Below, piece after piece: positions 1 to 4,886 of a stretch of 5,401 nucleotides of DNA; positions within the stretch are counted from its first letter, which is position 1; each line of letters begins with the position of its first letter. The notes under the pieces were generated by a model. That model ran no database searches. It was not told the DNA's origin and saw only the letters and a list, made by a program, of their open reading frames with translations. Origin of the DNA: JARRRD01 sp046706685. Lineage in GTDB: Bacteria > Nitrospirota > Thermodesulfovibrionia > Thermodesulfovibrionales > UBA6898. The position numbers were made by a program, and so were the translations under genes. The DNA is taken from the NCBI GenBank assembly GCA_046706685.1, contig JBJKPE010000205.1, forward strand, positions 1 through 5,401, in the 5' to 3' direction.

Positions 1-230
1 CGGGTTCTCACGGCTCCATGTTTAACAGGGCGCCCGGCTCGATCGGGGCGAGTTCCTACCCTTCGAGGGTCTGGAAGAACAAGGGGTTGCCGGGGCATAT
101 GGGGTCCGAGAGGGCCACTGTAAAGAACCTGAAGGTTGTCGATGTCAGGGCTGAGCAGAATCTGCTCCTAATCCTGGGTGCTTTGCCGGGATCCAAGGGA
201 ACGTATCTCGAAATCAGAAAGGGAAACTAG
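1..230 (+). CDS. rplC: 50S ribosomal protein L3, C-terminal part (5' truncated by window)
   Basis: This is the last 75 or so residues of L3, a primary 23S rRNA-binding protein that sits near the peptidyl transferase centre and helps start large-subunit assembly. The reading frame is open from base 3 to the TAG at 228-230. Recognisable L3 blocks are the RAPGSIG stretch, the LPGHMG stretch, then RATVKNLKVVDV and the NLLLILGALPG strand that closes the barrel. The segment aligned with the E. coli glutamine methylated by PrmB (in GSIGQNQ) reads GSIGASS, so that methylation site is absent, as in many bacteria outside the gammaproteobacteria. The loop usually read as RVFKGKKMPGHMG is RVWKNKGLPGHMG here, a mild departure. 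The stop lies one base before the L4 start. The start codon and N-terminal domain are outside the window. Confidence 0.96.
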   Translation, partial: GSHGSMFNRAPGSIGASSYPSRVWKNKGLPGHMGSERATVKNLKVVDVRAEQNLLLILGALPGSKGTYLEIRKGN

Positions 231-231
231 G

Positions 232-861
232 ATGCCTGAAGTTACGGTTAAAGATAAAAATAACAAGCAGGTAGGGAAAATAGACCTGCCGGCGGAAGTC
301 TTTGGGGTTGAGGCCAAGGATGGTGTTATCCACGGCATGGTCGTAAACTTCCTGGCCAACCAGAGACAGGGGACCCATGCAACCAAGACAAAGGGGCTGG
401 TCAGCGGTGGCGGTAAGAAACCGTGGAAACAGAAGCACACCGGCAGGGCACGCTCCGGGAGCAGCCGATCTCCGCTGTGGAGGGGCGGCGGGATTGTATT
501 CGGACCCCAGCCGAGGGATTACTCCTACGAGCTGCCCAAAAGGGCGCGCAGGCTTGCCCTGAAGGCGGCGCTGTCGAAGAAGCTTTCAGCCGACGAGATT
601 ACCATTATCGAAGGGTTCGATATCGAGAAGCCCCGGACAAAGGATATGGTTTCGATCCTGCGCAGTCTCGAACTAGGAGACAAGAGCACTCTTGTCATAA
701 TACCCGAATACAACAGGGCGGTTCTGCTTTCCGGCAGGAATATCCCCGGAGTGACCGTGAGGCGGGCGTCCGATCTCAACTCTTACGAAGTAATGGCGCA
801 CAGCCGACTGTTGATGACCAGGCAGGCAGCCGAGATATTGGCGGAGGCAGGGAAAAAATGA
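232..861 (+). CDS. rplD: 50S ribosomal protein L4
   Basis: L4 (209 aa; E. coli 201) binds 23S rRNA domain I, and its extended loop lines the peptide exit tunnel at the constriction. In E. coli it also represses its own operon. The ATG at 232 is chosen because it directly follows the L3 stop, has AAAGGG eight bases upstream, and gives an N-terminus of normal length; an in-frame ATG at 178 lies inside rplC and would add an unrelated 18-residue leader. The diagnostic loop is at about residues 44-95: RQGTHATKTK, GGGKKPWKQ, TGRARSGS, WRGGGIVFGP, then PRDYSYELPKRARRLALKAALS. The tip reads QKHTGRAR, where QKGTGRAR is usual. The C-terminal half forms the globular alpha/beta domain ending near LLMTRQAAEIL. 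The stop overlaps the L23 start as ATGA, which implies translational coupling. Confidence 0.98.
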   Translation: MPEVTVKDKNNKQVGKIDLPAEVFGVEAKDGVIHGMVVNFLANQRQGTHATKTKGLVSGGGKKPWKQKHTGRARSGSSRSPLWRGGGIVFGPQPRDYSYELPKRARRLALKAALSKKLSADEITIIEGFDIEKPRTKDMVSILRSLELGDKSTLVIIPEYNRAVLLSGRNIPGVTVRRASDLNSYEVMAHSRLLMTRQAAEILAEAGKK

Positions 862-1148
862 AAAATCTGTATACGATTGTCAAAAGGCCGCTGTTTACCG
901 AAAAGGGCACTGCCCTGAAAGAAGCGGAAAATAAGCTGCTTATTGAAGTTGATATAGACGCGAACAAGCTGGAGATAAAGAAGGCATTAGAGGAGATATT
1001 CAAGGTAAAGGTAGAGAAGGTAGCGACAATCAAACGCTATGGGAAATGGAAGAGATACGGAAAGTCGATCGGCAAGCGGTCTGACAGGAAGAAAGCCTTG
1101 ATTACTCTCAAGAAGGGAGAAAAACTTGATTTCATTGAGGGCGCATAA
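858..1148 (+). CDS. rplW: 50S ribosomal protein L23
   Basis: L23 (96 aa; E. coli 100) sits at the exit of the peptide tunnel and is the docking site for trigger factor and the signal recognition particle. The ATG at 858 overlaps the L4 stop and has GGAGG at 843-847, ten bases upstream. Longer in-frame openings reach far upstream but run out of frame through rplD, so this start is the natural one. Family features are the N-terminal VKRPLFTEK block; its glutamate (residue 15) matches E. coli Glu18, the trigger factor contact. Next come the helix ANKLEIKKALEEIFKVKVEKV, the basic extended loop GKWKRYGKSIGKRSDRKKA, and the closing strand ending KLDFIEGA. The usual VNT before the loop is VAT here. 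The stop shares one base with the L2 start. Confidence 0.97.
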   Translation: MKNLYTIVKRPLFTEKGTALKEAENKLLIEVDIDANKLEIKKALEEIFKVKVEKVATIKRYGKWKRYGKSIGKRSDRKKALITLKKGEKLDFIEGA

Positions 1149-1966
1149 TGGGAATTAAGAAATATAATCCGACATCGCCGGGCAAGAGGTTCCGGACGGT
1201 AATGGACTACGCCGAAGTTACTACGGAGACACCCTGTAAATCTCTTCTCAGGCCGCTGAGGAAGACCGGCGGGAGGAATAATACCGGCGGAGTGACGGCT
1301 TGGCAGCGCGGCGGCGGCAATAAGAGAAAGTACAGGGTTATAGATTTCAAACGAGACAAGATCGGAGTGCCCGCGGTCATAAGCTCCGTGGAGTACGATC
1401 CAAACAGATCTGCCCGCATCGCCCTTCTGAAATACAGGGATGGCGAAAAGAGATACATCATTCTGCCAGCCGGGTTGGGCGTGGGCGAGGAAGTTGTGTC
1501 AGGTAGCGGATCGGAGATAAAAACGGGCAACGCCCTTCCGCTGAGCGATATACCTCTTGGCACATTTATTCATAACATAGAACTGAGACCCGGGCAGGGT
1601 GCAAAGATGGTGAGGAGCGCCGGTTCCTCCGCGCAGTTGATCGCGAAGGAAGAGGAATATGTTCAGATCAAGGTGGCTTCGGGCGAGGTAAGGCGGGTTG
1701 CCGCCAGATGTATGGCTACGGTCGGCCAGGTAAGTAACCCGGAGCATGAGAATATCTCCTTCGGGAAGGCCGGGCGAAAGAGATGGATTGGTAAGAGGCC
1801 CCACGTGAGGGGCGTCGCAATGAACCCGATCGATCATCCTCTCGGCGGCGGTGAGGGGAGAAGCTCGGGGGGCAGGCCGCCTTGCACCCCGTGGGGCAAG
1901 CCGGAAGGCGTTAAGACGAGGCGGAGCAAGCGGACGGACATGTATATTGTGAAGAGGAGGAAGTAA
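1148..1966 (+). CDS. rplB: 50S ribosomal protein L2
   Basis: L2 (272 aa; E. coli 273) is a primary 23S rRNA binder needed for subunit association, tRNA binding and peptidyl transferase activity. The ATG overlaps the L23 stop (TAATG) with GAGGG six bases upstream. In order one sees the PTSPG N-terminus, the GGRNN loop (41-45), YRVIDFKRDK, the EYDPNRSA block (82-89), the SH3-like core with RSAGSSAQLIAKE, and the C-terminal NPIDHPLGGGEGRSSGG tail. His230 matches the functionally important E. coli His229 (mature numbering) and is kept. Several other near-invariant positions differ: the usual RH before the GGG turn is Trp52-Gln53, the His after it is Asn58, the second His of HPHGGGEGR is Leu232, and the His of GGRHP is Pro244. 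Length and frame are intact, so these are substitutions rather than decay. Confidence 0.98.
   Translation: MGIKKYNPTSPGKRFRTVMDYAEVTTETPCKSLLRPLRKTGGRNNTGGVTAWQRGGGNKRKYRVIDFKRDKIGVPAVISSVEYDPNRSARIALLKYRDGEKRYIILPAGLGVGEEVVSGSGSEIKTGNALPLSDIPLGTFIHNIELRPGQGAKMVRSAGSSAQLIAKEEEYVQIKVASGEVRRVAARCMATVGQVSNPEHENISFGKAGRKRWIGKRPHVRGVAMNPIDHPLGGGEGRSSGGRPPCTPWGKPEGVKTRRSKRTDMYIVKRRK
1955..1960 (+). promoter_or_regulatory. Shine-Dalgarno site for the TTG start of rpsS
   Basis: AGGAGG lies within the last codons of rplB, seven bases before TTG at 1968. It decides the start of S19, because no ATG or GTG is present near the conserved PRSLKKGPF N-terminus. Confidence 0.85.
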
Positions 1967-1967
1967 A

Positions 1968-2252
1968 TTGCCACGGTCACTGAAGAAAGGCCCCTTTGTG
2001 GAAGAAAAACTGACGAAGAAAGTGCAGGAAATGGCATCGTCAGGGGAGAAGAAGCTCATTAAGACATGGTCGAGGCGGTCGGTGATCCTGCCCGAATTCA
2101 TAGGGTATACGTTCGCCGTGCACAACGGCAAAAAGTTTATCCCGGTATATGTCACGGAGAATATGGTCGGACACAAACTCGGTGAGTTTGCGGCGACACG
2201 CACTTTCAAGGGCCATTCAGGCTCTGCTAAGACTACTTCGGTAAAGGGTTGA
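1968..2252 (+). CDS. rpsS: 30S ribosomal protein S19
   Basis: S19 (94 aa; E. coli 92) sits in the head of the small subunit with S13 and contacts the A-site region and the bridge to L5. It begins at TTG, one base after the L2 stop; translation from there gives the family N-terminus PRSLKKGPFVEEKL with nothing missing. Further S19 blocks are TWSRRSVILPEFIG, FAVHNGKKFIPVYVTENMVGHKLGEF and TRTFKGHSG. The usual GEFAPTRT is GEFAATRT, so one conserved proline is replaced by alanine. The C-terminal tail after GHSG is short, basic and flexible, as is normal. The gap to L22 is three bases. The TTG start in a gene that must be highly expressed is compensated by the strong upstream Shine-Dalgarno site. 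Confidence 0.97.
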   Translation: MPRSLKKGPFVEEKLTKKVQEMASSGEKKLIKTWSRRSVILPEFIGYTFAVHNGKKFIPVYVTENMVGHKLGEFAATRTFKGHSGSAKTTSVKG

Positions 2253-2255
2253 TAT

Positions 2256-2591
2256 ATGGAGTCGAGGTCTATATTAAGATATGCGAGAATTACCCCGAGA
2301 AAGGCGAGAAGGGTCGTTGACCTCATCAGGGGCAAGAAGGCGGGTGACGCACTCCTGTCTCTCAGGTTCATGCCTTACAGAGGGGCGAGATTTGTGGAGA
2401 AGATACTGAAATCCGCGATGTCGAATGCGGAGCAAAAGAACGCGAATGTTGATTCCGAGGCGATGATCATCAGCAAGGCCTTTGTCGATGACGGGGCGGT
2501 CATGAAGCGGATAGAACAGAGGGCGATGGGCAGGGCGAACGTGATCAAGAAAAGGTCATGCCATATCACGCTGATATTAACCGAGGAATAG
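2256..2591 (+). CDS. rplV: 50S ribosomal protein L22
   Basis: L22 (111 aa; E. coli 110) contacts all 23S rRNA domains, and its long beta-hairpin reaches the exit tunnel constriction opposite L4, where macrolide resistance mutations occur. The ATG at 2256 is three bases after the S19 stop with AAAGGG at 2243-2248. Family blocks are RYARITPRKARRVVDLIRGK (residues 8-27), KILKSAMSNAEQK (49-61), FVDDG followed by MKRI (83-86), and the C-terminal CHITLIL strand. The hairpin differs from the common GPxMKRxxPRAxGRA pattern: both prolines are replaced (Ala81, Gln88) and the residue before GRA is Met91. The MKR triplet, whose deletion gives erythromycin resistance in E. coli, is present. The gene is complete and ends just before the strong rpsC ribosome binding site. 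Confidence 0.97.
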   Translation: MESRSILRYARITPRKARRVVDLIRGKKAGDALLSLRFMPYRGARFVEKILKSAMSNAEQKNANVDSEAMIISKAFVDDGAVMKRIEQRAMGRANVIKKRSCHITLILTEE

Positions 2592-2593
2592 TC

Positions 2594-2599
2594 AGGAGG
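2594..2599 (+). promoter_or_regulatory. Shine-Dalgarno site for the TTG start of rpsC
   Basis: AGGAGG lies in the 13-base gap between rplV and rpsC, five bases before TTG at 2605. It supports the TTG as start: the family N-terminus GQKTHPIGIRLG follows at once and no ATG is available nearby. Confidence 0.88.
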
Positions 2600-2604
2600 A
2601 GAAT

Positions 2605-3267
2605 TTGGGCCAGAAGACGCACCCCATAGGAATCAGACTTGGAATTACGAGAACCTGGGACTCCAGGTGGTATCTCAAGAAGGGTTACACCGACCAGCTG
2701 CTGGAAGATATCACCATAAGAAGAGAGATAAAGGACAAATTATTTCATGCAGGAGTCTCAAAAATAGAGATCGAGCGGGCGGGCCAGAAAATGAGGGTGA
2801 TAATCCATACGGCCAGGCCGGGCATTATTATCGGCAAGAAGGGCGCCGAGGTCGAGAAACTGCGTAAGGACCTCGAACTGATAAGCGGAAAGCAGGCGTC
2901 GGTTGACATCAAGGAGATACGCAAGCCGGAGATAGATGCGCAACTTGTTGCTGAGAATATAGCTCTCCAGCTCGAAAAGAGGGTGGCCTTCAGGCGGGCG
3001 ATGAAAAAATCGGTCGCGTCTGCGCTCAGGTTTGGAGCCCAGGGTATTAAGATTACCTGTTCGGGAAGGCTGGCCGGTGCGGAAATTGCGAGGACCGAGT
3101 GGTACAGGGAAGGGAGAGTACCCCTTCATACGTTCAGGGCCGACATAAATTACGGTTTCGCCCAGGCAAAGACGACCTACGGCATTATAGGTGTCAAGGT
3201 CTGGGTTTATAGTGGCGACGTACTGCCCGAGGCGACGAGGCCCGGGGCCGATGCTGTCGCGATATGA
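2605..3267 (+). CDS. rpsC: 30S ribosomal protein S3
   Basis: S3 (220 aa; E. coli 233) lies at the mRNA entry side of the 30S head and, with S4 and S5, takes part in unwinding incoming mRNA. The start is TTG, giving GQKTHPIGIRLGITRTWDSRW in the expected form. A type II KH domain follows, with its GxxG loop at GKKG (77-80) inside RPGIIIGKKGAEVEKL. The basic FRRAMKK stretch (129-135) matches the E. coli residues linked to helicase activity. The C-terminal S3 domain shows SGRLAGAEIARTEW, YREGRVPLHTFRADINYG and TTYGIIGVKVWVY. The protein ends soon after this, lacking the longer tail of the E. coli protein, which is common in other bacteria. The stop overlaps the AGGTGA ribosome binding site of rplP. 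Confidence 0.98.
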   Translation: MGQKTHPIGIRLGITRTWDSRWYLKKGYTDQLLEDITIRREIKDKLFHAGVSKIEIERAGQKMRVIIHTARPGIIIGKKGAEVEKLRKDLELISGKQASVDIKEIRKPEIDAQLVAENIALQLEKRVAFRRAMKKSVASALRFGAQGIKITCSGRLAGAEIARTEWYREGRVPLHTFRADINYGFAQAKTTYGIIGVKVWVYSGDVLPEATRPGADAVAI

Positions 3268-3282
3268 GGTGAATAATAAGCC

Positions 3283-3702
3283 ATGTTGATGCCTAAAAAG
3301 GTCAAATTCAGAAAGCTGCAGAAAGGTAATATGAACGGGAAGGCCTACACGGGATCCGAAGTTTCTTTCGGTGAGTATGCCTTGAAGGCCACTGAACCCG
3401 GATGGATATCGAGCAGGCAGATTGAGGCTGCGAGAATTGCAATTACGCGACATGCGAAAAGGGGCTGCAAGGTGTGGATAAGGGTCTTCCCGGACAAGCC
3501 GATAACGAAAAAGCCGGCGGAAACAAGAATGGGAAAAGGAAAGGGCGCCCCTGAATACTGGGTCGCAGTTGTCAAGCCGGGCCGGGTTATCTACGAGATG
3601 GCGGGGATATCCGAAACGATCGCGAAGGAAGCGCTCAGGCTCGCTTCGCATAAACTTCCGATCGCTACGAAGTTTGTCAAGCGGGAGGAGGGCGTTTTAT
3701 GA
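3283..3702 (+). CDS. rplP: 50S ribosomal protein L16
   Basis: L16 (139 aa; E. coli 136) organises the A-site region of the large subunit and is one of the late assembly proteins. Two ATGs are possible, 3283 and 3289. The first is preferred because it yields MLMPKKVKFRK, the common family N-terminus, and lies ten bases after AGGTGA at 3267-3272. Family blocks are SFGEYALKA (28-36), SSRQIEAARIAITR (43-56), the WIRVFPDKPITKKP stretch (65-78), RMGKGKG (82-88) and EYWVAVVKPGRVIYEM. Arg82 aligns with E. coli Arg81, which is hydroxylated by YcfD in that species; whether it is modified here cannot be told. The C-terminus reads LASHKLPIATKFV, as expected. The stop overlaps the L29 start by ATGA. Confidence 0.97.
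   Translation: MLMPKKVKFRKLQKGNMNGKAYTGSEVSFGEYALKATEPGWISSRQIEAARIAITRHAKRGCKVWIRVFPDKPITKKPAETRMGKGKGAPEYWVAVVKPGRVIYEMAGISETIAKEALRLASHKLPIATKFVKREEGVL
3686..3691 (+). promoter_or_regulatory. Shine-Dalgarno site for rpmC
   Basis: AGGAGG sits inside the last codons of rplP, seven bases before the rpmC ATG at 3699. It allows independent reinitiation on L29 at the ATGA overlap. Confidence 0.8.
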
Positions 3703-3911
3703 AGGCTGCAGAGCTGAGAGAACTATCGCAGGATGAACTCAGAATAAAGGAACAGGAGATGAGAAGGGAGCTTTTCAATCTCAGGTTTCAGCAGGCGACT
3801 GGTGAGATAGAAAATCCGAGGCGTCTCCGTTCACTGCGTAAAGATGTCGCGAAAGTGTTGACGGTTATGGCTGAAAAGAGCGGGAAGCAGAACCCCGCAG
3901 ATGTGCGATAA
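3699..3911 (+). CDS. rpmC: 50S ribosomal protein L29
   Basis: L29 (70 aa; E. coli 63) is a small, all-helical protein on the solvent face next to L23, close to the tunnel exit. The translation begins MKAAELRELSQDELR, passes the signature block RRELFNLRFQQATGEIENPRRL (about residues 22-43) and continues with a second helix RSLRKDVAKVLTVMAEK. The shape, two antiparallel helices joined at the ENP turn, is the usual one. The C-terminal SGKQNPADVR adds a few residues beyond the E. coli end and looks flexible; tails of this kind vary between species. The start overlaps the L16 stop. The 21-base gap that follows is the longest in the window and holds only the ribosome binding site for S17. Confidence 0.95.
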   Translation: MKAAELRELSQDELRIKEQEMRRELFNLRFQQATGEIENPRRLRSLRKDVAKVLTVMAEKSGKQNPADVR

Positions 3912-3932
3912 AAATAGTTTTGGAAGGTAAAG

Positions 3933-4193
3933 ATGACTGATAAAACGTATACCGGTAGGGTGATAAGTAACAAGATGGACAAGACGGTTGTGGTCGCAAT
4001 AACGCGGCTGTTTCAGCATCCCGTTTACAAGAAGACCGTTAAGAAGGTATCAAAGTTCAAGGCGCATGACGATAAGAACGAATGCGTGATCGGAGATCAG
4101 GTAAAAATCATAGAAACGAGACCGATGAGCAAAGACAAGAGATGGGCAGTCCTTGAGATTATGAAGAGGTCGGCAAGGAGCGGCGGAAAATGA
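3933..4193 (+). CDS. rpsQ: 30S ribosomal protein S17
   Basis: S17 (86 aa; E. coli 84) is an OB-fold protein that binds 16S rRNA helices 7 and 11 early in small-subunit assembly. The ATG follows GGAAGGT at 3922-3928. Visible family features are the N-terminal strand YTGRVISNKMDKTVVVAI (residues 6-23), the HPVYKKTVKKVSKFKAHD block (29-46), NECVIGDQVKIIETRP (49-64) and the signature RPMSKDKRW (63-71). A short basic tail ending SARSGGK closes the protein. The stop overlaps the L14 start by ATGA, so S17 and L14 are probably coupled. In E. coli these two genes are split between the S10 and spc operons with a promoter between them; here there is no space for one. Confidence 0.97.
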   Translation: MTDKTYTGRVISNKMDKTVVVAITRLFQHPVYKKTVKKVSKFKAHDDKNECVIGDQVKIIETRPMSKDKRWAVLEIMKRSARSGGK

Positions 4194-4558
4194 TCCAGCT
4201 CAGGAGCGTACTTGAAGTAGCAGACAATTCCGGTGCAAAGCGGGTCCGGTGCGTGAAGGTTCTGGGCGGTTCCCACCGTAAGTACGCGCGTCTGGGAGAT
4301 GTGGTCGTGGTGAGCGTCAAAGAAGCTTTGCCGGACAGCAATCTCAAGAAAGGGGCGGTAACAAAGGCTGTTGTGGTCCGCACCCGTAAAGAGGCGAGAA
4401 GGCCCGACGGTTCGTACATCCGTTTTGACCAGAATGCGGTAGTCCTGATAAATGCGCAGGGCGAGCCGGTGGGAACGAGAATATTCGGGCCGGTCGCGAG
4501 GGAACTCAGATGGCGTGAATATATGAAGATAATATCGCTTGCTCCAGAGGTACTGTAG
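4190..4558 (+). CDS. rplN: 50S ribosomal protein L14
   Basis: L14 (122 aa; E. coli 123) is a beta-barrel protein on the subunit interface that forms bridges with 16S rRNA and is the binding site of the silencing factor RsfS. The ATG overlaps the S17 stop, with AAGGAG at 4175-4180 nine bases upstream. Family blocks are the start MIQLRSVLEVADNSGAKRV, then CVKVLGGSHRKYA (21-33), the KAVVVRTRKEARRPDGSYIRFD region (59-80) and the signature GEPVGTRIFGPVARELR (91-107), ending YMKIISLAPEVL. Thr96, Arg97 and Lys113 match the E. coli residues reported to contact RsfS, so that interaction surface looks kept. Conservation is high throughout. The stop codon is part of the ribosome binding site for L24. 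Confidence 0.98.
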   Translation: MIQLRSVLEVADNSGAKRVRCVKVLGGSHRKYARLGDVVVVSVKEALPDSNLKKGAVTKAVVVRTRKEARRPDGSYIRFDQNAVVLINAQGEPVGTRIFGPVARELRWREYMKIISLAPEVL

Positions 4559-4562
4559 GAGG
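4557..4562 (+). promoter_or_regulatory. Shine-Dalgarno site for rplX, overlapping the rplN stop
   Basis: AGGAGG begins within the TAG stop codon of rplN and ends four bases before the ATG at 4567. The short spacing and the overlap with the stop favour reinitiation by ribosomes finishing L14. Confidence 0.82.
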
Positions 4563-4566
4563 ATAC

Positions 4567-4884
4567 ATGGGTTTAGGGATCAGAAAAGAAGACACGGTTT
4601 ACGTCACGGCGGGCAAGTTTAGAGGACGCCGCGGCAGGGTGCTGAAGGTTGAAGGCGGCAAGGAGAAGGTGTTGATAGAAAAGATCAACGTCATTAAAAA
4701 GCATATGAAGCCGAATAAAACGTACAGCCAGGGCGGCATAATAGAAAAAGAGGCGCCCATTCACCTTTCAAATGTGATGCTCGTGTGCCCCAAGTGCGGC
4801 AAGCCGACAAAGATCGGCATTGCGGTGCTTGAGAGCGGCAAGAAGCATCGCACATGCAAGAAATGCAAGGAGGTCATTGACTGA
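4567..4884 (+). CDS. rplX: 50S ribosomal protein L24, four-cysteine type
   Basis: L24 (105 aa; E. coli 104) is one of the two assembly-initiator proteins of the large subunit and binds the 5' end of 23S rRNA near the tunnel exit. The N-terminal half carries the KOW motif (about residues 9-36), with DTVYVTAGKFRGRRGRVLKV, followed by INVIKKHMKP and the GGIIEKEAPIHLSNV loop. The C-terminal half has two CxxC pairs, Cys74/Cys77 (CPKCGKPTKIG) and Cys97/Cys100 (TCKKCKEVID), which suggests a zinc-binding ribbon. E. coli L24 lacks these cysteines, while many other bacteria have them. Zinc binding is inferred from the motif alone. The gene is complete, and its last codons contain the strong ribosome binding site for L5. 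Confidence 0.97.
   Translation: MGLGIRKEDTVYVTAGKFRGRRGRVLKVEGGKEKVLIEKINVIKKHMKPNKTYSQGGIIEKEAPIHLSNVMLVCPKCGKPTKIGIAVLESGKKHRTCKKCKEVID
4867..4874 (+). promoter_or_regulatory. Strong Shine-Dalgarno site for rplE
   Basis: AAGGAGGT matches eight bases of the usual 16S rRNA 3' end without a mismatch. It lies in the last codons of rplX, 12 bases before the ATG at 4887, slightly further than optimal. Confidence 0.8.
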
Positions 4885-4886
4885 TA

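Noticed and set aside
178..231. Alternative earlier ATG for rplD
   Set aside because: It would begin inside rplC and add 18 residues not seen in L4 proteins; the ATG at 232 has normal spacing and N-terminus.
423..857. In-frame upstream extension of rplW through rplD
   Set aside because: The extension would add 145 residues read out of frame through the conserved L4 gene. The start at 858 gives an L23 of normal length with a ribosome binding site.
1499..2371. Antisense open frame of 290 codons across rplB, rpsS and rplV
   Set aside because: It is a shadow of three certain genes; its translation is low-complexity and Pro/Leu/Arg-rich, with no recognisable domain.
2758..3651. Antisense open frame of nearly 300 codons across rpsC and rplP
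   Set aside because: It lies wholly opposite two strongly conserved genes, has no recognisable protein family in its translation and no ribosome binding site of note. Codon bias in the sense genes is enough to keep the opposite frame open.
3912..3932. Possible promoter or terminator in the rpmC-rpsQ gap
   Set aside because: The gap is only 21 bases, contains a ribosome binding site, and shows neither a hairpin with a T-run nor a convincing -10/-35 pair.
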